Positions 1 through 7,500 of a stretch of DNA of 64,000 bases are shown one piece after another. Source of the stretch: Loktanella sp. SALINAS62 (GTDB lineage: Bacteria; Pseudomonadota; Alphaproteobacteria; Rhodobacterales; Rhodobacteraceae); assembly GCF_018263905.1 (NCBI RefSeq), contig NZ_JAAFZU010000008.1, positions 1 to 64,000 on the forward strand, given 5' to 3'. Positions within the stretch are counted from its first letter, which is position 1. Each line of letters opens with the position of its first letter. Below the pieces are notes generated by a model, which saw only the letters and a program-made list of their open reading frames with translations, did no database searches and was not told where the DNA came from. The position numbers and the translations under genes are program-made.

Positions 1-87
1 TTGACCCCAACATGAACCAAAATCCATAATCAGAGGTGGCTCACTTCTCGGTGAAAAAACCGGCTCAGTTCTGAGTGAAAATCAACA
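1..87. mobile_element. Probable terminal end of an IS21-type insertion sequence
   Basis: Two 21-base direct repeats lie at 37-57 and 61-81. They are identical at 17 of 21 positions and centred 24 bases apart. Multiple terminal repeats that bind the transposase are characteristic of IS21-family ends. The trbI-like reading frame begins in register immediately after base 87, so the element appears to have inserted into trbI with its end at about 87. The transposase genes would lie outside the window. The family assignment rests on memory of similar ends and is moderately secure. Confidence 0.5.
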
Positions 88-510
88 CCGCAAGGCACTC
101 GTCTTATCGGCGAATACGATGACGGTGTGACCGTCGGGCAGCGCCGCGTGCTTCTAGTTTGGACACGGCTGATCTTCCCGGATGGACGGTCTATGGTCCT
201 CGAACGCCAGCCTGGGGCGGACACTGTAGGCTATGCCGGTCTCGAGGACCGCGTCGACAATCACTGGGCCAGCATCCTGCGCGCCGCCGGCCTCTCGACC
301 TTGCTGGCCGTCGGCGCCGAACTGGCCACGGACGAGGAAGACCGCCTCGCCCGTGTGCTCCGCGACGGGGCCCTCGACACGATCAACGAGGCCGGCCAGC
401 GCATTGTCGAACGCCAACTGCAGGTCCCGCCGACCCTCACAATCCGTCCCGGCTTCCCGATCCGCGTGATCGTCACCCGCGACCTTGTCCTCGCGCCTTC
501 TGGAGGATGA
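88..510 (+). pseudogene. trbI: Conjugal transfer protein TrbI, 3' remnant
   Basis: The frame from base 88 reads PQGTRLIGEYDDG and then QRRVLLVWTRLIFPDG, with GYAGLEDRVDNH and a terminal RVIVTRDLVLAP. This is the conserved C-terminal half of TrbI, the VirB10-like inner/outer-membrane spanning component of P-type conjugative systems. A full-length protein has roughly 350-450 residues, but only about 140 remain. A stop codon in the same frame at 76-78 lies inside the preceding insertion-sequence end, so the 5' part has been cut off. A GTG at 127 could still initiate translation, but the product would lack its membrane anchor. It is followed directly by a DUF2274 gene start, the normal order in trb operons. 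Base composition is GC-rich, unlike the cassette downstream. Confidence 0.85.
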
Positions 511-511
511 C

Positions 512-607
512 ATGACCAAGCTGAAACTTGGCATCATTCCAAACGACAAGCCGGTGAAACTGACCTTGGAACTGCCCGCGTCCCTCCATCGCGATCTCGT
601 CGCCTAA
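512..607 (+). pseudogene. DUF2274 family protein, 3'-truncated
   Basis: An ATG at 512 follows a good ribosome binding site (GGAGG at 502-506). It opens a frame starting MTKLKLGIIPNDKPVKLT and continuing ELPASLHRDLVA, the conserved beginning of DUF2274 proteins encoded directly after trbI. Homology stops at codon 31, where TAA (605-607) appears and the sequence changes to AT-rich DNA. Family members have about 70-80 residues, so more than half is missing. The breakpoint near 605 marks the junction between the conjugation remnant and the foreign cassette downstream. Confidence 0.7.
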
Positions 608-870
608 GATATCTAACTGTTATCGCCGGAGTGCCACGTGCTCTGCGGAGACATGCTCCACATACCTGTGTTACCAACTCGGCGTTTTTTGAACTTGTTT
701 GATCTAAGAAGTTTGGCAGACTTGCCAGAGCAGAAAATTGCGTCCAACATATGCTTGATTTCGTACTAGTGGAGTATTGGCTCTAAGCATGTGCCGAGTG
801 AAAGCAATAGGGTCTGGATATGAGCACATGCGCCTTTTGTTTTGATTTGAGACGTTAGGGATTTTTAAGA
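608..870. other. Gene-free AT-rich leader of the four-gene cassette
   Basis: No convincing coding frame is present on either strand. Composition shifts abruptly from GC-rich to AT-rich at about 605. This stretch must contain the promoter for the operon starting at 871, but no -35/-10 pair stands out clearly enough to call. An AGGGA at 857-861 is a plausible ribosome binding site for the GTG start at 871, with 9 bases of spacing. Confidence 0.4.
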
Positions 871-2016
871 GTGGCCTGCGGAAAACCTCCAGATCCGAGT
901 CGAGTTACTCCCCCTGCCAACTCTGGCAACATGGCAGTTCATCATGCCACCGAGACATTTGAGGATGCTAGGCAGAAGATTGCTCGTTTAGCTCCAGGAG
1001 ACTTGATTGATCAAGTTATGGATAAGGCCAATAGAGCACTAGAACGTGCAGTCGCTTCAGGGGCAAATCAGAAAACTATCAACAGATTAAGAGCGCAATT
1101 TGACAACTTGCGAGGCCTTACAAGGGAGAGGATGCGGGCCAATGTAAGCGGGCCGGCAGATCGGAAAGTGGAAGGATTCCAACCAGTTGATACAGAATTG
1201 GCCTTCAAACAGTTCTCCGAGAGTGCGGCACAACGGAACTCAAAGCCGATCATTAGAGCGATTAAGTCGACGTCAAACTATCAACACGAAGAAGTTAAGC
1301 AGCAAATTCTCAAGATTGTCGATCGTCAAGAAAAGCTTGGCTCAATCTACCGGGATCAGTTGGTGACGGATGTAGCTCGTGTTCTGGAGATTTGCCCAAG
1401 AGCAGCCGGAATTGTCAAGGCGCTGACCTTTCGAGGTCAGAAGGAGGGCATGACACTTATGAAAGACATCGCAAGTCGGGGAAACAAAGCGATTGGTAGC
1501 GCCTACGAATTGATGGGAACTGCCGCCCTAGGAGACAAAACATCCATAGCCAGCAACTCCAAGCATTCAGCTCCAAGCCTGAGGATAAACGTCGGAAAAG
1601 ATCATGTAGTATTTGGGGCAAAATCACATATAAATTCCAGCTTCCCGGATGGTAAGACACGTGTCGCCAGTACTCGGAAGACAATCGAAAGTGACATTCA
1701 GATTGGGCGAAAGACACCTGATGGTTATCGGGAAATTGGTGTCGATTTCAAGCATGTAAAGAACGCAGGTAGCAAGAGCCTAGACCGAAGAGGTGGCCGT
1801 GACGTCAGTCAAATCGAAAATGTTGCGAAGGCGATCCAGTCCGGAGATTTACATGAGTACCATTTCGTTACCAATGGACGCTTCTCTGAACCGTTTAAAG
1901 AAGCAATAGACAAGGTGAATGATGATCTCGTCGCGTCTGGAAATGACCCGATAGGATTGCACGAATATGTGTCCACACTCGTCAACGACCCCATGTCCGA
2001 CGGCAAAGCAAGTTGA
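871..2016 (+). CDS. PD-(D/E)XK nuclease-like protein, first gene of the cassette
   Basis: A protein of 381 residues with no family I recognise by name. The N-terminal 150 residues are helical and charged. The C-terminal half carries a pattern typical of restriction-endonuclease-like folds: a helix with Glu213 (SAYELMG), then Asp275 (ESDIQIG), then Asp292-Phe-Lys294 (IGVDFKHVK). This fits E...D-X16-DxK metal-binding active sites. A nuclease role is therefore inferred from motif spacing alone. The GTG start at 871 has AGGGA 9 bases upstream. An ATG at 931 is the alternative and has no ribosome binding site. The stop overlaps the TTG start of the next gene, indicating translational coupling. Codon use is AT-rich compared with the chromosome. 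Confidence 0.7.
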   Translation: MACGKPPDPSRVTPPANSGNMAVHHATETFEDARQKIARLAPGDLIDQVMDKANRALERAVASGANQKTINRLRAQFDNLRGLTRERMRANVSGPADRKVEGFQPVDTELAFKQFSESAAQRNSKPIIRAIKSTSNYQHEEVKQQILKIVDRQEKLGSIYRDQLVTDVARVLEICPRAAGIVKALTFRGQKEGMTLMKDIASRGNKAIGSAYELMGTAALGDKTSIASNSKHSAPSLRINVGKDHVVFGAKSHINSSFPDGKTRVASTRKTIESDIQIGRKTPDGYREIGVDFKHVKNAGSKSLDRRGGRDVSQIENVAKAIQSGDLHEYHFVTNGRFSEPFKEAIDKVNDDLVASGNDPIGLHEYVSTLVNDPMSDGKAS

Positions 2017-3515
2017 AGGATAGCTCACTGCTCACATACACAGAGTACTGTCGGTCACGATCCTTAGTCTTCCCAAGCACCTTGGTTGGAGCACTCCAAA
2101 TATTTGATGGCTCAGATTATTCTGAGTACACATTTACTGAAGGTGTGGAAAATACCGATACAACAGGTCTGTCTTGGATCGTGGAAGTGCTTGAGGATGC
2201 AATTGATCCCATACCGAAAAACCTGATCCCTATCATGAGGATAGACGAGTCATCCGTGGCGTGCGCCGTTGGTCTCTATGTGGATGAGGTCGATGCAGAC
2301 GAAAAGGCCGAGTATGCACTCAAGGTGGTGCGTTGGCATATTGGAAGGGTGCCTCAGCAATACCAAGGTGAGCTACTTGATGTTGACGCCTTCTTGTTCT
2401 TGGAATCGGCATACAAGGCGATAGCCAAGCGAGAGGACAACATAAGCAGTGTCATGAAATTGGCTGAGAAGTACCATGTAGACTTCATCGCCAATGGCAC
2501 ACGACCAAAATCGACCGACATGAGACCGGTACAATTGGCGAGTCAGAACGTCATCATTGGCTTGGCTTCACTATGTCAGGATCAGTTTTTTGATGGCCTC
2601 CGGGTTCCAGCCTATACTACCTGCCAAGTTCCACATTTGGCCGCAAATGAAGGTGATAGAGCATTGGCTGCCTTGCTGTTGTGTGATGCGTTTCAAAATG
2701 GTGGGACGATGGAGGTCAGATTTGGCCCACACTATAAAGAAGCACAAGTTCCACCGAGCCTGATGAGCTATGCTCGGTCGCAAGGGGTGGAAATTGGATA
2801 CGAAGACGAGTTCGCGATTACCCCCCGTGAATCTAGGCAGTTGTTCTTGGCAGTAACGCCCATGCCTGAGGATCTTGAAGGTCGTGCAATGGAAGCTATC
2901 GATTGTGGAGTGATAAGCCCCGAACGTCTCTGCTATAGCTTGATGTCTGGCATCTGGTCAGCCGTAGAGCTCGACTACATCCTAGCTACATCGTCCAGAG
3001 TTACGTCCATCATGAAGGGAGGGTGCGGCACCGAAAATAGGAGAGCTAGACTTGCAGAGATTGAGATATGCAGATCCGCAATAATGTCGGGAATGCTCGT
3101 AAAACGTTTGGATAACAGTGATCTTGCTGCCGGAGCTGATACCAACGTCAGAGTTTTCGAAGATGGGACGGATAGATCTGGCTGGTCGATTTCCGAAGAT
3201 GATGGAGTTATTGCGATAGCGACGTCTTGGGTGGGTCGTTTACCTTGGACAAACCCTGTTGATGACAGAGTTATTCTGAAAGCAGATCAGGGATTGATAG
3301 TTGTTCCCAGATCACTACCGACGGTTGCTGATTTTGCCTTAGTGTCGCGGCTCAAGTCAGAATACAATTCGATGGTTGTTGCTATCTTAACTCCGTCGGA
3401 CATGACCTCCTTGGTCCCAGCTGAAACACCTTTATTGACGTGTCCGCTTCGTATGGGCGAGATAGATCAGGATGCAGAACGTCGACTATCATCATTGAGG
3501 GTGGGCCGGTCATGA
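2013..3515 (+). CDS. Uncharacterised protein, second gene of the cassette
   Basis: A 500-residue soluble protein that I do not recognise. Residues 15-90 (LVFPSTLVGALQIFDGS followed by LIPIMRIDESSVACAVG) recall the SUKH/SMI1-KNR4 fold found in toxin-immunity and regulatory proteins, but this is weak. The remainder has no visible catalytic motif, signal peptide or membrane segment. The proposed TTG start overlaps the upstream stop codon (TTGA at 2013-2016), and the frame is open and conserved-looking throughout. The last codon overlaps the next gene's ATG (ATGA at 3512-3515). Being locked between a nuclease-like protein and a helicase, it most likely acts as a structural or sensing subunit of the same system. 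Confidence 0.7.
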   Translation: MKDSSLLTYTEYCRSRSLVFPSTLVGALQIFDGSDYSEYTFTEGVENTDTTGLSWIVEVLEDAIDPIPKNLIPIMRIDESSVACAVGLYVDEVDADEKAEYALKVVRWHIGRVPQQYQGELLDVDAFLFLESAYKAIAKREDNISSVMKLAEKYHVDFIANGTRPKSTDMRPVQLASQNVIIGLASLCQDQFFDGLRVPAYTTCQVPHLAANEGDRALAALLLCDAFQNGGTMEVRFGPHYKEAQVPPSLMSYARSQGVEIGYEDEFAITPRESRQLFLAVTPMPEDLEGRAMEAIDCGVISPERLCYSLMSGIWSAVELDYILATSSRVTSIMKGGCGTENRRARLAEIEICRSAIMSGMLVKRLDNSDLAAGADTNVRVFEDGTDRSGWSISEDDGVIAIATSWVGRLPWTNPVDDRVILKADQGLIVVPRSLPTVADFALVSRLKSEYNSMVVAILTPSDMTSLVPAETPLLTCPLRMGEIDQDAERRLSSLRVGRS

Positions 3516-4546
3516 GTAGAGAATACGTAGCTTACGTTCGCATTCCAGGCAGTTTATCAGTACCGATTTCGCAACTTGTACAAGGCGCAGAAGCGAGTTT
3601 GGTGAGAAATACAAAACTACCGCCAGGTGATAGAACAGAAGCCGTACGCTTTGAGAACCTACACGCAACAATCGATCAGATAGCCATTGCAGTTATGCTG
3701 GACTCAGAAGCAAGCTGTATAACATCGAACGACAGTGAAGTGGTCGCAAAGACCGCTGAAAAGGCGGGGGTGGCTGTCCTTCATAAAGAAGATGCCGTAG
3801 ATGAAAGCCTTCCATCGGAAGTTCGCAGTTGGATTTCAACTGGGAGTTTTGCGGTTGAACTTCTTTTGCCCCATGGCCAGGGCAGGGATGATGTAATTGC
3901 CGCCAAAGCCGCTTCTCCGATCCCGCTCGCCAAACGATGGAAATCGTCTGCCCGTGGTGTTCGTGCGGCAGTCAAGGAACGGTTCGAAGACACAATCATC
4001 TCGGCCCTTCAGGATGTTGATCTTAAGGCTTCGATCTCTCCGTCAGGCGTTTCAAATCGCGTTCTGACTGACACCTTGCATAAATATTGTCAGTTTCAGA
4101 CCACTCACACTCGACGAGATGTGCCAGTGGTCTACCGAGACGGATCCTGTGGTCCAGATTTTCCACTAGGTGCATTAACCATGTGCGAACCAAGTTGGAG
4201 AAATGTTCGTACTTTGCGGTTCACGCTCCTTTCGATTAGACATGTGGAAATGGATTCACTCGTCGACGGAGCTTGGTTGCGAAATACCCGCATTAGCAGA
4301 ACCAGAGAGGCTGGATTGACTGATCGAATTGTCTTCGAGCAGTCTAGAAAGCAGATTCGTTCCCTTGATCTCAAGACACCAACTCTCATCGAAATGTATC
4401 AAACGGGGCTAGAGACTGCGATCATCGGATTCTACCGAGCCGTCGCTCTTCACTTGATCGAGCATCCAGGCACTTTAGCTGTTAAGCCTATGTTCTTCAT
4501 TGGCGGCAATCGCTTTGAGCCTAGCGAAAGGATCTGGGCTGCATGA
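3512..4546 (+). CDS. Uncharacterised protein, third gene of the cassette
   Basis: A 344-residue protein of unknown family. I chose ATG 3512 (MSREYVAYVRIPGS) over the upstream in-frame start at 3440 because it gives an ATGA overlap with the preceding stop, like the other junctions in this operon. The longer version would overlap the second gene by 76 bases. The sequence is soluble and mixed alpha/beta. The middle is basic (LAKRWKSSARGVRAAVKERF), and no nuclease, ATPase or membrane motif is evident. The C-terminus overlaps the helicase start (ATGA at 4543-4546). A role as a partner or adaptor of the helicase is inference from position only. Confidence 0.7.
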   Translation: MSREYVAYVRIPGSLSVPISQLVQGAEASLVRNTKLPPGDRTEAVRFENLHATIDQIAIAVMLDSEASCITSNDSEVVAKTAEKAGVAVLHKEDAVDESLPSEVRSWISTGSFAVELLLPHGQGRDDVIAAKAASPIPLAKRWKSSARGVRAAVKERFEDTIISALQDVDLKASISPSGVSNRVLTDTLHKYCQFQTTHTRRDVPVVYRDGSCGPDFPLGALTMCEPSWRNVRTLRFTLLSIRHVEMDSLVDGAWLRNTRISRTREAGLTDRIVFEQSRKQIRSLDLKTPTLIEMYQTGLETAIIGFYRAVALHLIEHPGTLAVKPMFFIGGNRFEPSERIWAA

Positions 4547-7500
4547 GCGAAGAAAATACAAGAGGGATATCAACGACGTCAGTATGGCAGGCATCCTGCA
4601 AAGACTGCGCGGCTGAGCAGCTGCAATGGGCACGAACGAAGCGAAAATCCCTTCGCGATCCAGAACTTCAATTCGAGTATTCCGATAGCTTTGCACATAG
4701 GACTGCTGATATTGGTAACACGAGATCAGATAGGTGCGATAGACACCGCAAATTGCATCGTCAAGCGATTACAGCACTAGCGGTTCCCTATATAGATTTG
4801 AAAGTAATAAGGGAGGTGAGTAATCCAGCAAGCCCCTCTGGACCATTGGGTGGATTGGGGCCCCTTCCAATAGTGCACAATCGCGAAGAGCGGTCAGTGG
4901 ACTTGTCGAAATTCGGTTTCGGAATGAGTGACGCAGATGTCTTAGCTATTCTAGACGGTTTAGCTGACAAACGTGTGGCTGTCATCGAAGCTGGAACAGG
5001 CACAGGAAAATCTACTTTTATGCCGTTCCGACTTATGAATCCTCCTCCGGGTGCACAACTGGACTTAACCAAAGTCGGGCCAATCATTGTTACAGAGCCT
5101 CGGCGTGCTGCCGCAACTGGAGTTGCAAGATTTGTTGGAGAGGAATTGTGTTTCGGTCACAACAGTCGGAATTGTTACCACCATATAGGGCCGGGATATC
5201 CCGTCGGATACCAAGTTAGTGGCGATAAAAATTGGGACGCTGCCTGTGACTTAGTTTATGTCACTGATGGGACAATGATCAATTGGGTGCGCGATGGAAG
5301 TCTGTCCAAGATTGGAATGGTTATTATTGATGAAGCGCATGAGCGTAGTGAGAACATCGATATAATCCTTGCCCAATTACGTGAAAAAATTCAAGAGCTT
5401 AAGCACCTTAGAGTGATAATAACCTCCGCTACCATCGACTGCAATTTCTTCATCTCGTACTTTGGTGGATCAGAGCAGGTTTTTCATTATGCAGTCCCAG
5501 AGAAAAAAAGCTTTGGCTATGGTGTGCCGCTGTTCGTTGGTTGCGACTTTGACAAGAACACACTCGTAGAGGGTTTGAGCGTCAGCTCCTCTCTGGAAAG
5601 CCAAGAACGCGATATTTCATTTCCAGGTTGGGCTGAAGCGGGACCGGTGGATGAGTTCGGTGAATGTGAGAATTTGCTTGAGCACACCAAAGAGCTCCTT
5701 AACCTGCGATGCATTGACCCAATGCCTTATGAGGATTGGAAAGAAAGCATTTCAAAGGCAGATGCGATCGCAAAGATGCCAGCCGCGATTGCCAAACAAG
5801 TTTCAGCAATCGCCAAAGGTACTGAGTGGGGAGATATACTCGCATTTCTACCAACCAAGGATCTCATTGTTGATGCTGTGAAAAAGATCCGAGACCATCT
5901 GGCTTCAGACGATTTGGACTTTGATGTATACCCGCTATTGGCGTCTGAGCCCAAGAGCACAATTGATAAGGCGATTGCGGCTCGCGATAGGGGCGACAAG
6001 CGCAAAATCGTAGTGTCGTCAAATCTCGCAGAAACTTCACTTACAGTGAGCGGAGTGCGATACGTGGTCGATTCTGGACTAATCTGTCAGTCCACATGGG
6101 ACCATGAACTTGCGACGGGTTCATTACCGACAAAAACACACAGTCAATCAGGCCTGCGTCAAAGATGGGGTCGTGTTGGCCGTGATGGACCGGGTTGGGT
6201 GTTTCCGCTTTACAGTCTTGAGCAATTTCAATCGTTTTCGGTTGATACATCTCCGAGTTCAACAAGAATAAACCTTGAGTCATTCAGCGCGAAATTAATC
6301 GCAGCTGGCATAGATCTAGAGAATACACCTCTACCGGCAGGATTTGTTCCAGAAGGTTCATCCTTAGACTCTGATGCGAAAAGTAACATTCACAAGTTCA
6401 TAATGGAATTGGATCGAGCCCGAACAAACTTGTCGAAAATGGGCGCTGTTGATGATGACGGTCATTTGACAGAATTCGGCCGTGACCTTGAGCGTTTTAG
6501 TGGGGATGGGACGCACGGACTTGCTTTGATGCTTGCCGACCAATTGGCATGTGTTCATGAGGTATCATTCGCAATCGAAGTGATGACAAATGGGCTCCTA
6601 TATGGATCGCGTGATGACAGTATCCTGCAGATCAGTAGGCAGTGGCCATCCGCATGGCGCGTGACAGCCGCACAGCGACATCGGGGGCTCGCCATTGGTT
6701 GTGAAGATGATCTCGATCTTCTCATGCGCGTTCTGTCTAGTTGGCAAAATGCCAAAGATCCAAATCATTGGTGTCAAACTTGGTGGGTCAATGGTTCAGC
6801 GCTTTCAACGATTGAAAAAGCCGTACGAGTAACACTCCAGACGATGTCTCCTGGTATGAAAAATGAGGCCTGGAGATCGGTTGATGATCAACTCACCGTT
6901 CGAGCGAGAGCCGTTCTTACGCGCGCTTTGTCAGGCCATCAGTTCGAACCGGACGAAGTAGGTACCTTTAGAAAAGCAGGAGTCGATGATGCTGAAAGCG
7001 TAGCTCTAAGCAGATCGTCTCTTACTCAACCTTCCAACAGGTTCATGGCGCTTCAGCGATATCGCCTGCCCGCGATCGGAGGCGAAGACACACGTTTGCC
7101 AATCGTCTCGCATACGATCAACTGCATTCCGTGGATTAACTTTGAGGGCTCGGCAGGAGATCAGCTGGCTTTTCGAATGGCGATCCAAATCGCTGACCAG
7201 AGTCGGGGCAGGGATGGTTCGCTGAAATACGACGCCGATCCGCTTCGCGCTGTGAGAGAAACGATACCAATTGGTTCTGTTATGGAGATCACTCTAGGCG
7301 GTTCCGAAGAAGGTCACAAACCTCTTGAAACATCAGCACTTGTGAGTGCGCCTTTTGCAAAGCCTGAGTTTGCCGCATCATCGGATAGTGAAGAATTTGA
7401 CAAAAATGCGAATGAATATGATCTCTGGCATAGAAGAGCACCCGAGATACCCCCGGAAGAGCTTGAGCTCGTTGTTTTGGACCCACGTGCCAGCGAAATC

